Below, one piece after another: positions 45,146-57,231 of a stretch of DNA of 64,000 bases. The DNA comes from Platanthera guangdongensis (Eukaryota; Streptophyta; Magnoliopsida; Asparagales; Orchidaceae): the NCBI GenBank assembly GCA_039583875.1, contig CM077147.1, positions 108,608,124 to 108,672,123 on the forward strand, in the 5' to 3' direction. The position numbers were made by a program, and so were the translations under genes. Below the pieces are notes generated by a model. That model searched no databases and was not told where the DNA came from. It worked only from the letters and a program-made list of their open reading frames with translations. Positions within the stretch are counted from its first letter, which is position 1. Each line of letters starts with the position of its first letter.

Positions 45146-45372
45146 TCTGAGGTGAAGATAAGAAGTTAGGCCGAATCTAGCACACTGCTAGATAGGCGAA
45201 GGGGGAAAGTGAATGTACCCAGACCTTGGGGAACCACTATAAAATTGTGTGCAATCTGTGACTGTGTGTATTTCTGTGAATTCTGTGATTGTGGTAGCTG
45301 TAGAACTGGTAGATTAATTTGATTATCTGAATAAATATTCTGTCTTAGTGTAAAAAGGAATTGCACCTATTC

Positions 45373-45386
45373 ACCCCCCCCCCCCC
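45373..45386 (+). repeat. C homopolymer near the LTR end of F
   Basis: A run of about 14 C 28 bases before the LTR end; also about 14 C at 57186-57198. A and B have only 6-7 (as G on the plus strand). Confidence 0.8.
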
Positions 45387-45416
45387 TCTGGGTGTTTAGG
45401 AACCAATTCTTTGAAG

Positions 45417-45432
45417 TCATATCAAAGCGAGG
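45417..45432 (+). other. Primer-binding site of F, decayed
   Basis: TCATATCAAAGCGAGG differs from the tRNA-iMet complement at about four positions; A retains the exact match. Confidence 0.7.
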
Positions 45433-45493
45433 TTGCTCAAAGATAGACTTAATAGTCTGAGTGAGATCTGTGAGGCAGAATAAGTTCAAGAAA

Positions 45494-47533
45494 ATGGGTT
45501 CAGGAGAAAACCATAAAGAACTTGGTGCAATGAAATTGTCTATTTGCAGGAAGGAAATCTTTAGTATTTGGAAGGAAAGGGTCTGATTATTTATGGAGGC
45601 ATCTAATCCTAGAATCTATATAACAGTTAAGGAAGGACTATATGTTCCAATAAAGGTTTCTGTTCTTGATGTCAATCAAAGAATTCCAAAGGATTTTTCA
45701 GAGATGACTAAGGATGAGATCATCTTGGCTACAATGGATAAAAGAACACAAAATATTATAGTGAGTGTCATTGATGATTCAACATTCCAGAATCTAATTC
45801 ACTGCAAAACCTCCAAGGAGATGTGGGACACATTGATTGTCTACATGGAGGGTTCTGAAGAGGTTAGGCAAGATAGAAAGTCAATGCTTAATCAAGAATA
45901 TGAGAGTTTCAGACATGCCAAGTCTGAAAGTATAACTGAATGTTATAAGAAGTTCTTCAGGATTGTAAATGAATTAATGTCTTATGGAAGAATATTCAGT
46001 ACATATGAACTGAATGACAAATTCCTTAGATCTTTGACTAAGGATTGGGATACAAAGATCTGTACTATAAGGGAAGTGGCCAGACTGGCAGAGATTTCAC
46101 CTCCAACACTGTTTGGAAAATTGATGTCTTATGAGATGCAGCTATTAGCCAGAAAGGAGGAAGAGAAAAATACAAAGGGTGACTACAGAGAAAAGTCAGT
46201 GGCCTTCAAGGTAGAAGCCACAAGGAAGAATAGGAGAATGTCTCCATCATCTCCTAAGAAAGATGCAGAAGTGATTTCAGAAAATTCTGATAATCACAGT
46301 ACAGATATCAGTAATTCTGATGAAAACTTTGCAGCATTCACAAGGCAGTTCCAGAGATTCTTAAAGAAGAAGCAGTGGAAATCTAAGTCATCCTCATCTC
46401 AGTCCAAGGATGACTATTATCATAAGAGGAAATCATCCAGGAAGGACAAGAGCGGGAAAAAGCCCAGCAAGTCAACTACATCAAAAATTATTTGCTATTA
46501 CTGCAACAGACCAGGACATGTTGTGGTTTATTGTCAAGATAAAAGGAAGGAGACTGCTGATAAAAAGAAGTCACATCACAAGAGCAAGAAGGAGAAATCC
46601 TTGGTAGCTAAGAAAGAGCAAAGTTGGATAGATCAATCAACTTCAGAATCTGAATCTGAGGCTGAGGTATATATTGGTTTTTTTTGCAACAGAAGAAGAG
46701 GATGAGTTCATGCAATTACTGGACTCTATCTATGAGCAAGAGGACCATCAGTGCAAAGGATTGATGGCAATGTCTGAAGAAGACCAGTGTCAGGATCAGC
46801 CTGGCCCCAGTAAGGTAAAAAGTGTATCTGTAGATTCTGATTACTTCACTGGGTCAGAATCAGATGCATCTACATCAAGAGATGAAGATGGGTCTGAATC
46901 TGAAGGATATATTCATCAGCTGATAGATGAATATATGGATTTGCTGCAGGCACTCAAGAGAAGCAAAAACCTGGCCAAACATCAGGCTAAGGAAATTGCA
47001 GCTCTTAAGTTGGCTGCATCTGATTCAAAGAAGCTGTTGGATCAAAAGATGAATGAGATTGCCAAGCTGAAAAATATAACAGTTATTCAGATGGGAACAA
47101 TCACATTCAAAAATGATCGGATTAAAAATCTGGAAAATAGACTTCAGAAAAAGAAGGAGATTGTGGCTAGTTTCTCTAAGCTAAAATCTATCCTACCCTT
47201 AATAGATGACTTTGTGTCACAAAAGGGTAAGGCAGGAATAGGCTTTAAGAGAACTGCATGGGCTGCTAAGTCCAATAATAAAGGCAAAGCCCCATCACAA
47301 AACAAAAGATCTGCTGTCAGCAATACAGCTAAGATTGTACCTAAAAGAGGTATAATAAGTTTGAGTGTTGGTGTTGTGGTAAGATAGGCCATTTTGTCTT
47401 AGACTGTTGGCACAACACCAGTGTCAAGGAGAATAGCAGTCTTCCTGTTAGAAGAGTTGCAGACAGATTTGTTAAGTTTCAGGCCAACTTGAACCAATGA
47501 CCCAAAAGTTATTTGGGTTCTAATGTTAAGTAA
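45494..47533 (+). pseudogene. gag: gag of element F
   Basis: The ATG at 45494 is cognate with the gag starts of A and B. TGA at 45584-45586 (codon 31). The UBN2-type domain follows (TSKEMWDTLIVYMEGSEEV) and the first knuckle CYYCNRPGHVVVYC is at 46491-46532. An 8-T run at 46678-46685 shifts frame. Then come the coiled coil (46,960-47,170), a shift near 47346, second knuckle CWCCGKIGHFVLDC (47367-47408), and TGA at 47498-47500. TAA at 47531-47533 ends gag exactly as in A and B. Confidence 0.9.
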
Positions 47534-50500
47534 TCTTTGTTGCAGATGAGTCCAAGCTACCATGCCCCTATATGGTACTTGGACAGTGGATGTTCCAGGC
47601 ACATGACTAGAACAAGGGGATTGCTGAAGGACTACTCACCAATGCTGAATGGGCCTAAAGTAATCTTTGGTGGTTCTGAAAAACGAGTCATCAAAGGTTT
47701 TGGTAACATTTCTAACAACTCAATTACAATCACTCAAGTGCCTATGTAAAGGGTTTGAAACATAATCTAATAAGCATAAGCCAGCTGAGTGATCTAGGAT
47801 ATGACATTTCATTTGTCAAGAATGGGTGTCTTATCAAGAGGTCAAGTGATCAAAAAGTCATGTTGACTGGCTATAGAAAAAGAAATGTGTATTGCCTAGA
47901 TTTTGTGTGTGAGAATAAGAATTCTCCTATCTGTCTTGTGGCTGATGAGAAAGCCTCTCATTGTGTCAAATAGCACAAGAGTCTAGCCCATCTTAACTAC
48001 GAGACAATTGGCCAACTCTTTAGTAAAGAGTTAGTGAGGAATGGTCCTCAAGTTAAGTGTTATAAGGATGGAATATGTTCAGCTTGTCAAAAAGGCAAGT
48101 AGACTAAATCCTCCTTTCATAGCCTAGAAACTAAAGATTCAATGACGTGCTTATACCTCTTGCATATGGATTTATTTGGTCCTATGTCAGTTCATAGTCT
48201 AGGTAGGAAGGTCTATACTTTTGTGGTGGTAGATGACTATTCTAGATTTTCATGGGTATTCTTTCTGAGGCAGAAATCTGAAACCCCAAATGTCTTCTAC
48301 AATTTTGTCAAACAAATTCAGAATGAATTAGATAGTTCAGTGGTCAAAATCAGAAGTGACCATGGAACTGAATTCCAATCTGAAAGTATGACAAGGTTGT
48401 GTGAAGAATTTGGGATTCATCGGGAATTCTCTTCACCTAGAACACCTCAGCAAAATGGCATTGCTGAAATAAAGAATAGGACATTGATTGAGGCTGGAAG
48501 AACACTATTGAGTGACACTACTCTCCCAGAATATTTCTGGGCTGAGGCAGTAAACACTGCATGCTATGTGCTCAATAAGGCTTCCATCACCAAAAGCCAC
48601 AAAAATATACCCTATGAGGTTATGAAGGGCAGAAAACCAAACTTATCCTATTTTAGGATCTTTGGTTGTAAGTGCTATGTTCTTAACAGTGGCAAATCTC
48701 ACTAAACTAAGTTTGCTTCCAAATCCCAAGATGAGATATTTATTGGGTACAGTAACAATAGTAAGGCTTATAGGGTCTACAATTTGGCTACTCAAGTTGT
48801 AGAAGAGTCAGTTCATGTCATCTTTGATGAAACTAGACTTATTAACAGTGAGTTGCCAAGTAGTTCTTGTAGCTCTCCAGGTATACAGCAGAAGATGGAC
48901 CAGCTTACTATCAAAGAAGATCCAACTGCAAAGCAGGATGAGGAAAATGGTAGTTGCTATCCAAGGGGAGTACAAGACACTCAAGATGCTGATGAAGACC
49001 ATGAGGTGCAGCATAATGAAGAGATTGGAGAAGGTCAAACTGCTGATAGATTACCTCCAGCAGTTAGACATTTGAAGGATCATCTTGTACACCAGATCAT
49101 TGGTGATCCAAGACAAGGAGTACAAACAAGGAGCAGGAACTTAAACACAATTCTTTGCTCTAGCTTCTTATCTCAAATGGAACCCAAGATATTTGAAGAA
49201 GCTATACAAGACCCTCACTGGATTGATGCTATACAGGAGGAGTTAAATCAATTTAGAAGGTGCAAGGTCTGGGATTTGGTTCCAAAACCAAAGGGCCATA
49301 ATGTCATAGGGACAAAGTGGATTTATAGAAATAAGCTTGATGAGAGTGGGATCATAGTGAAGAACAAGGCAAGACTAGTTGCCAAAGGATACAGGCAGGA
49401 AGAGGGCATTGCCTTTGATTAGATTTTTGCTCCAGTGGCAAGGTTGGAAGCAATCAGGCTCTTCCTTGCCTATGCAGCATATCAAGGCTTCAAAGTGTTC
49501 CAAATGGATGTTAAGTCAGCATTCTTAAATGGAGACTTAAAAGAGGAGGTCTATGTAGAACAACCCTCAGGTTTTGTTGATCCACTCAATCCTACGTATG
49601 TCTATAGACTTAGGAAAGCTTTGTATGGGTTGAAACAAGCCCCAAGGGCTTCGTATGAAACCATGTCTACTTTCCTCATTGAGAACAAATTCTCAAGGGG
49701 GAAAATAAACAAGACTATATTCCTTAGAGAATCCAAAGGAAAGATTATCCTCGTCCAAATATATGTTGATGACATAATATTTGGTTCTACTGAAAGTAAC
49801 CTTTGTAGAAAGTTTGCAAAACTTATGCAAGGGAAATTTGAAATGAGCAGTATGGGAGAACTTAAGTTCTTCTTGGGTCTCCAAGTAAGACAGACTGATG
49901 ATGGCTTGTCCATATCTCAGTCTAAGTTTACCCAAGAGTTAATTAAGAAGTATGGTATGGAGTCATCCACTACCATGAGAACTCCAATGGGGACAAGTGT
50001 GTCTCTAAGCAAAGATGATGCAGGGAAACCTGTAGATGAGTCTTTATATAGAGGGATAGTTGGCTCCCTCCTTTATCTGACTGCTAGTAGACCAAATATC
50101 ATGTATGCTACATGTGTTTGTTCTAGGTACCAATCCTGCCCTAAAGAATCTCATCTTACTGATGTCAAAAGGATTTTGAGATATCTTAAGGGCACCCCTA
50201 ATCTAGGCCTTTGGTATCCTAGGAATAAAGATTTTTTACTAATGGGCTATTCAGATGCAGACTTTGCAAGTTGCAAAGTAGATAGGAAAAGCACAACAGG
50301 TACCTGTCAATTTCTAGGAGGAAGACTGGTGTCATGGAGCTGTAAGAAGCAGACAAGTGTGGCAATTTCCATAGCTGAGTCTGAATATGTTGTTGCAGGA
50401 AGTTGTTGTGCACAGCTATTGTGGATACAACATCTGTTAGAAGATTATGGTATTCAGGTAAGTAGAACTCCCTTATTATGTGATTCTACTATTGTTATTT

Positions 50501-50706
50501 CTATTGCTCATAATCCTGTTTCTCATAGTAGAACAAAGCATATAGAAATAAGATACCATTTTCTTAGAGATCATGTAGAGAAAGAAGATATTTCTTTAGA
50601 ATTTGTTAACACTAATTTACAAATTGCAGACATGTTCATAAAGCCTTTAGATGAAACTAAATTCAATAATTTCAAAATTGAATTAGGAATGTTGAACATA
50701 AATTAG
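47534..50706 (+). pseudogene. pol: pol of element F: protease, integrase, RT, RNase H
   Basis: Protease WYLDSGCSRHMT is near 47574. The zinc region is HKSLAHLNYETIG and CSACQKGK. The DDE core is MDLFGPMSVHSLG, KIRSDHGTEFQSE, PRTPQQNGIAEIKNRT (ERKN changed to EIKN). RT has [16 protein letters not shown] and [10 protein letters not shown] (near 49762). RNase [16 protein letters not shown] runs to the end LGMLNIN. Breaks: shift near 47746; TAG at 47971, 48101 and 49420; TAA near 48703. RT plus RNase H (49435-50706) is open for 423 codons. Confidence 0.92.
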
Positions 50707-50734
50707 TTTAACAAATTTGGCTAAGTAAAATTGT

Positions 50735-51140
50735 GTCGACACAAAAAGTTGTCTGTGTCGACACATAGTAGTTAATGTCTACACTCCAGGAAAGTGGTGT
50801 CGACACATCCAGAAAGTTGGTGTCGACACTTCAGAGAAGTAGTGTCGACACATCCAGAAGTGGTGTCGACACTTAGAGTAAACATGCAGATTTCGTCGAG
50901 CGCAGAATCGACACATATCATCGAGCACAGATTCATCGACCTCAGATCGTCGAACTCGACTAAGACAAATAGAATTGATGTCGAGACATTAGAAGTCTGT
51001 GTCGACACATTTCAGCAGTGTCGACACATTTAGAGAATTTTAATGTGACTTTTGACCTTCATGATTTAGAAGGGTATAAATAGGTCAACAATATATCCTG
51101 TCGACACACTCTCCATATTTTCGATACCAAAACCCTGTGT
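50735..51140 (+). repeat. GTCGAC palindrome array between pol and extra ORF of F
   Basis: About ten TGTCGACAC copies, then a TCGTCGAGCGCAGA-type patch (50890-50962), then three more palindromes, the last two flanking the TATA box. Confidence 0.88.
51075..51082 (+). promoter_or_regulatory. Internal TATA box upstream of the extra ORF (F)
   Basis: GGG-TATAAATA-GG lies 102 nt before the ATG at 51184 and matches A and B in sequence, spacing and flanking bases. Confidence 0.62.
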
Positions 51141-51962
51141 CGACAACTTCTCTCTTCTCAATCCAAGCTTTCACTCAACCCCAATGGCGCCAAAGCTTGA
51201 AGATAATGTCAACGAAGGTTATGAGCTGGTATGCAATGCCTTTGATAATGCGGAACCCGAAATTAAAGCAGTACTAACCCTAATTGTAGAAAATGGTTTG
51301 GAATTTCTGGTATTTGAACCTACAAAGATATGGAAGAAAGAAATACTGGAATTCTATAGCGCAGCTACTTTAGATTTTACTGGACTTAAGATCAAATCTA
51401 CAGTTCAGGGAGCTAAGGTTAAACTTACTTTGAAGAGGTTGAGGAAAACTCTTCAACTCCCAAGAACTCAAGAAGAAGAAGAAGTACCCTCATCAAAGAC
51501 TAGGGAAGCACTTAGATGGTGTGGATTGGATCCCACCATGAAGATTGGATCATCAATGAACAGAAAAGGGATGAATCAGCAAGGAAAATTCCTTTCTGAG
51601 GTGGTTGGCAAGGTCATTCTCTGCAAGCTAGGTGGACATGATAGGGTTTCTGCCTATATGTTCAGCCTAATGACCAGGATTATATACAGACTGAACACAG
51701 ATTGGTCTGCAGTAATCTTTGAAAAGATTAAGGAAAGTATTAAGAAGCCAAATCTGGGAAGAATTATGAGTCTGTACTTAGCTAGAACAATTCCTGAAGT
51801 AATGGAACAAACTACTAGTTATAAGATCAACCATATGAGAAGAATGGACATAAGGATAATCTCCAGATGGGATAGAATCCTAACAAAGGACATGCCAGAT
51901 GAAGAGAGGCCAGAGATTCCTGAAAAATCACCTGCACAAAACATTACAGATGGTGCTTAGGT

Positions 51963-52340
51963 GCAGGGGGAGCCTCATCTTGAGGAAGAGCCAACCCACT
52001 TGGAAAGTGAAATGGCTACACAAACTATTCTTGAGGTAATTCAAGAAGTAAATCAATCAATTTTCCATAATGAGGATGAAATACTAACTGAGTCCTTGAT
52101 TGATGCTGACCAGTCCACTCAACTCAACACTCAAGCACAGAATGTTATCATGGAGGATACATCTATAGTTGTTGATGCTCCTGAGTTGGTAGTGCCTCAA
52201 TTCCCAACTCAACAAGACTTTACCCTAGATGAGTTATTCACTGAAATGGAGCAAGTCAAGACTGAGGGGGAGGAGCAAGCTAACATTGAGGGGGAGTATA
52301 TCAGGACTGAGGGGGAGGAGCAAGGGCCTCAGGGGGAGCT
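51963..52340 (+). repeat. Multiple polypurine-tract-like repeats inside the extra ORF of F
   Basis: AGGGGGAG runs near 51965, 52264, 52288, 52309 and 52331 are in frame as EGE or GGA-type codons and are near-copies of the true PPT at 55447-55459. Confidence 0.65.
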
Positions 52341-52805
52341 ACCTAGGACTGAACAGGAATTACCTCCTAGTCCTAAGGAAAGAGTTGATATTGTCAGTAC
52401 CTCAGCTTCAGAAGATGAAGCAGAAATTCAAGCCAAAAAGAGAAAGTTGATGGTTTTCAAAAGGAGAAGCCAAAATTATAAAAGGGCTTTACAAACTGCT
52501 CCTCAATCTGCCTCAACAACTGATTATAGTTCTTTGTTAATATCCTTACAAGTGAAGTTAGATGAACAAAGGATAGCCATGGAGAAATATATGGATGAGA
52601 CCCATAAAGATCTACAATTCTCCTTGGCACAAGATATCAAATCCATACGATTTGAACTAAATTAGAATAAGAAGGAAATGACAGATTGCTTTTACAAAGG
52701 TGGCAATGTTGTAGTCTATCTTACCGAACAACAAATAGGCATAAAGACTCAAGTTGATGATATAGCTGTTAAACAAGGCTATGTGCTTGAAAATCAACTA
52801 AGAAT

Positions 52806-54205
52806 GAACACTATAAGAAAAACATGAATTAGCAAGGAAAATTAGGAACGCTCAAATATTTGTTGCTAATTAGCATCAAATTTAGCTAGGTTTATGAGTT
52901 TTATTTTTACCTACAAAAACAGCAACGAATTATTTTGTTGCAAAATTAGCAACGAATTATTTCGTTGCAAAATATTTATTACTAATTAGAAACGAAAAAA
53001 CTTCCTTTCAAAATTTCCTTTCTAATTAATTCAGATTAAAATATGATGGAGGGAAAAACTTCATTTCCCTCCAAATTATTTTCTATTTCACTAATATTTA
53101 TAAACATATATAACATCTTTACTTAATTAATAAATATGCCCTGGCTTTCCAGCTCGACTCAACATTCCAGCTCCACTCCGGGCCACCTCGCTCGCCCCTC
53201 TCCGCGCTTTCTCCTCGCCGTCTTCCAGCGGTGCAAAATTTATGTCGTTAAAATAACAATGAATTTTTATGTTGCAAAACATCAACGATTTTTTTGTTTC
53301 AAAATATTTATTGATTAATTTTTTTTCCAAAAAATGACATGACACTTTCTTACAAAATTATCATTTCTCATATATAAAACATAATTGTTGCTTAATATAT
53401 TTATAAATAGTGTAAATTATTTACATTCAACAAAATAATTAATATATAATATATATGTAATTATTTATACAATTTTATATTTTTATCTATTATTTAAATT
53501 CGTATATATAAATTTATAAATTAATAAAGATTGTTAGTATTCAACAAATTAATTATAATTATAATACATATAAATTATATGAACAATATATAATATAAAT
53601 AACTATACATATATATAATATATTATAAAGTTATATTCATTTATTATATAGAAACACACATATATATATAATAAAAAAAATATCATTATATATATAATAA
53701 ATAAATATTATATATATAATTAATATATATAAATATATTATATATAAATAATAAATATATATAAATATATATATATATATGTTATATAAAGAAATATATA
53801 TTATATATTTATATTTGGTTACATTATTTTATGAATTATGTATGCATACGTTACATATAAATAATATTGTTACTTAAAAACAAAGAATTAAGTTAGAGTA
53901 GTTGGTAAGAATGGTTGTTTGTTTGGATTAGGTTGAGTGTTCGAAACCTAACATCTACAATTAAATAAATGAGTTTTTTAGCAACAAAAACAGAATTCCT
54001 TAGTAATTTAGAAAGGATAAAATACCTTGCTAAATAATCCTTGCTATATAGAAAGAAAAAATTTTGTTGCTAAAATTAGGTAGGAGCATATTAGCTACGA
54101 AATTTTTTTGTTTCTAAATTCGTTGCTAATTAAAATTAGCAATGAATTTGAAGAATTAGCAAGGTATTCAGCTCCTTGCTAATTATGCTTTTTCTTGTAG
54201 TGGAA
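52806..54205. repeat. Target-site duplication of the CACTA element (GAA on both sides)
   Basis: GAA at 52806-52808 and 54203-54205; B has the uninterrupted form AATGAATGATAAT. Confidence 0.85.
52809..54202. mobile_element. Non-autonomous CACTA (DTC) DNA transposon, 1394 bp
   Basis: Terminal inverted repeats CACTATAAGAAAAA and (complement of the right end) CACTACAAGAAAAA extend imperfectly to about 30 bp through AGCAAGGA. The duplication is 3 bp, as expected for CACTA. Subterminal regions repeat AGCAACGAATTATTT and TTGCTAATTAG in both orientations. The middle (53340-53870) is nearly pure A/T with TATATA runs. No transposase is present, so it depended on another copy. Confidence 0.9.
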
Positions 54206-55198
54206 TGATAATCTGACTGAATCACATAATGTGATTGTTATAGAATTAAAGAATACTGCTGCTGCCCAGACTGAAGCAAGTGCTAAAGCCAAGTCAGATT
54301 TTAATAAACACTTCCAGGAAGAATTAGCTGCTGTACAAACAGCTATTAAAAATTCTCAAAAGATTATTTCTGATCAGTTACTGAAAATAAAGTCATTTTA
54401 TAAGGATGGTGTTAATTATCTAGATGAATAAGTGAGATTTCAGAAAGATGACTTTAGAGATCACATTGAAAGAGAGTTATAAAGGGGGAGAGAGTATTAG
54501 TCAAAGCAGGCTCAGATCATGCTAAATGGATATCTAATAGCATCAGAGCCACCCTTGGATATCCACCCCTCTGTGATGATGATAATATAGCTGAGTCAGG
54601 TGTGCAACCTGCTTATTTAGAAGGTGTTCAACCTGAAGTTGCTCAAGTTATTTACCCTCCAGCAAATTTTGAGATGATTCAGTAAGAAGTACAGTTTATG
54701 TACAGCCCTCCAGAGGGTAATAAAAATGTTATCATTGAGAAAGTTGACATGTCAGAGGCAATTGTGAATAAGGAGCAAGAAGCTCAACTGTCAAAGAAAA
54801 GATTCAGAGAACAGGTTGAGTTAAAGCCTGATTTTGAGCAGTGGAGTCCAACTTCCAGGAATATTATATTGACTGTCTGGAAAGCTGTAAAAGACAAGAC
54901 CCATGATAGGGGTAAATGGTACACAGAGCAAGAATGGCAAAAGCATGAAGCTAGACAGGAAGCTATTCTACAATATAGAAGAAAGGTAAAAGCTGGGAAG
55001 CTACCTCCTAATGCTTAGGAGCCTAGCAAGTATTTCCCAAAGCCTTTTCACTATTTTGAAAGGCAAAGAATAAGGGCTCAAGAACAAAAGAAGAAAGATC
55101 TAAAGGGCAAGAAGCCAGCTGAAGATACTGATGCTCCAATACAAGCCAAGATCCAATCAGGCAAAGGATTAGTCATCAAGGAGCCTGAGCAGCCTTAG

Positions 55199-55459
55199 GA
55201 TAGATTTACTAAATTTTACAACATTGTAATCTTTAGTGTTAAAAATATATGTAAACTTTTGATAAGAAACTTTTGAAAGTTTAAGCAAAACAATGACTAA
55301 TGCTCATTATGTTTGCATCATTTCTGTGATGTCTTTTTATACATGTTTTGTTTATTAGTTACCCTGTCATGAAAAATTCTTATACATCATATTGTGTGTT
55401 TGTTATGAATGGTGTATATCATTGACTAAGGGTTATGACTTCTCCAAATAGGGGGAGAT
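55199..55459 (+). other. 3' non-coding tail and PPT of F
   Basis: AT-rich, with no ORF, ending in CAAATAGGGGGAGAT before the LTR. Confidence 0.8.
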
Positions 55460-57226
55460 TGTTGGGTACATTGGAAAATATGTACCAGATTTGAAGAAGC
55501 CTCACCTTACTCAATGATATGCATCAAGGTGTATTTGATATTGTTTTGAGTTTATATGTGCAGGTTAAGAAAATGCAAGAATACAGGAAAAAGTTTCTAA
55601 GTCCATGAGTCGACACCAAAAAACATGTGTCGACACTTATGCAGGCTTGTGTCGACACTAGAGAAAAGCTTTGTCGACACCTGGATTCAGCTGTGTCGAC
55701 ATCAGAAGAAACTGTGTCGACACACAGAGGCAGTGTCGACACACAGTGAAGGTTTAGTCGACATCAACTATGTCGACACACGGAGGCAGTGTCGACACAC
55801 AGAGAAGGCTTAGTCGACATCAACTGTGTCGACACACAGAAAAGGCTTTGTTGACATCAACTGTGTTGACACACAGGACTTGTGTCGACACATGGCAGAG
55901 TTTCAACAAAGTCAATTTATGTGAAGAGAAGAAGTGATTGTGTCGACACCACAGAACTAGTGTCGACACATTCTACAGAAGCAGTATCAACACCAAGGGA
56001 GCTGTGTCGACACCTCCAAGGCTTGTGTCGACACTTAGTCTACTTGTATAGACACATGATGAAGTTCAGTCTCGACACTTTGCTGACAGAGACAGAGTTT
56101 CAAGAAGTGACTGGAAGACTTGACAGCTGTCATAACCAACTGGTCTACTACAACTCTCTCAGCTGTCAGAAGTTTGTTAGAAATCGGATCAGCTGGTTAC
56201 CATGGAGAAAGTCTATATAAGGACATTCTCTATCAACGGAAAAAGAGATTGATCATAAGAATTATTACACACATAAGATAAACGAAAAACCAGAAGAAGA
56301 TTTTCAATAAAAGATCTAAGAAGACATTCTGAAGTGGTGTTCTACTCAGATTTTGTCAAGTGAATTCAAAGAAGAATTCAGAAGAATCTTCAGAAGAAGT
56401 TGGAGAGAGAGCTCCATCTATTCAAGTGAAGAAAGGGACTTACATCAACAAGTCTCTAAAGTGCAGAGTTTGAACCAGTCTGCCAAGAAGGATTCAGATT
56501 GATTTCTGAATTTCAAGAAAGGAGCTGATTGAAGATCAACTTCAAAGGAGATCAGCCCTACTGAGTTCAGATTCAATAAGCTTTGAAGAAAGCTAAGAGA
56601 GGTTGTTCTCTGTCATCAGATTCTTCCAAGAACCGATCAAGAAACTATACATCCTTTCTCTTTCTACCAAGGTGGTGGTAAATTACAAACTTAAATCTAT
56701 TTTCTGTAGGATCTTTATAAGATCTGAGTTGTAAGCCTGCTTTATAAAGGCTGCGTTGTAGGAGATTATTTTCTCTGAGTGGTAGGCCTTGTTGAAGGTT
56801 GAGGTAGGGCTGTGAGCCTGAGTTGTAGGAGATTGTTATCTCTGAGTTGTAGGCCTTGTTGAAGGCTGAGGTAGGGCAGATTGCCTGAGCTGTAGGAGTG
56901 TGGACTCACTCTGAGTTGTAGGAGCCTTGTTTGGGTTCTGAGCTGTAAGATCTGCGGATCTGAGGTGAAGATAAGAAGTTAGGCCGAATCTAGCACACTG
57001 GTAGATAGGCGAAGGGGGAAAGTGGATGTACCTAGACCTTGGGGAACCACTATAAAATTGTGTGCAATCTATGACTGTGTGTATTTCTGTGAATTCTGTG
57101 ATTGTCGTAGCTCTAGAACTGGTAGATTAATTTGATTATCTGAATAAATATTCTGCCTTAGTGTAAAAAGGAATTGCACCTATTCACCCCCCCCCCCCTC
57201 TAGGTGTTTAGGAACCAATTCTTTCA
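55460..57226 (+). repeat. 3' LTR of F (1767 bp)
   Basis: TGTTGGGTACATTGG to TTCTTTCA. Palindrome array 55608-56085 with fewer units than the 5' LTR, TATATAA at 56214-56220, C-run at 57186-57198. Confidence 0.93.
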
Positions 57227-57231
57227 CGGAT
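57227..57231. repeat. Target-site duplication of F, right copy (CGGAT)
   Basis: Differs by one base from CAGAT at 43568-43572. Confidence 0.85.

Larger units (their letters stand above)
43573..45414 (+). repeat. 5' LTR of F (1842 bp)
   Basis: TGTTGGGTACATTGG start, TTCTTTGA end (TTCTTTCA in the 3' LTR). It has a palindrome array, TATATAA at 44399-44405, repeated GAGTTGTAGGAG units and a C homopolymer. It is 75 bp longer than the 3' LTR, mainly from extra palindrome units. Confidence 0.93.
51184..55198 (+). pseudogene. Extra 3' ORF of element F, split by a CACTA element
   Basis: The ATG at 51184 (MAPKLEDNVNEGYELV) is the third copy of the ORF seen at 8914 and 1288. The N-terminal domain (GKFLSEVVGKVILCKLGGHD; LNTDWSAVIFEKIKESIKKP) is open to TAG 51958-51960. 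The acidic middle carries EGE units encoded by GAGGGGGAG. TAG is at 52663-52665. The CACTA element interrupts at 52809-54202. The C-terminal part (KPDFEQWSPTSRNIILTVWK) has a TAA near 54429, a shift near 54478, TAA near 54682 and TAG 55016-55018, ending at 55198. Without the insertion it is about 870 codons. Unlike A and B it has Arg, not TGA, after LQLP. Function unknown. Confidence 0.8.
43573..57226 (+). mobile_element. Sirevirus-like Ty1/copia retrotransposon F, complete in structure
   Basis: A 13.65-kb element (12.3 kb without the CACTA insertion): LTR 43573-45414, PBS, gag, TAA, pol, palindrome array with internal TATA, extra ORF, PPT, LTR 55460-57226. It belongs to the same family as A and B but lies on the opposite strand and is more diverged. 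It sits in the RNase H domain of G. Confidence 0.95.

Noticed and set aside
53340..53870. Very AT-rich stretch as a possible replication origin or matrix attachment site
   Set aside because: It is the interior of a non-autonomous CACTA element, where such composition is common; no other support.
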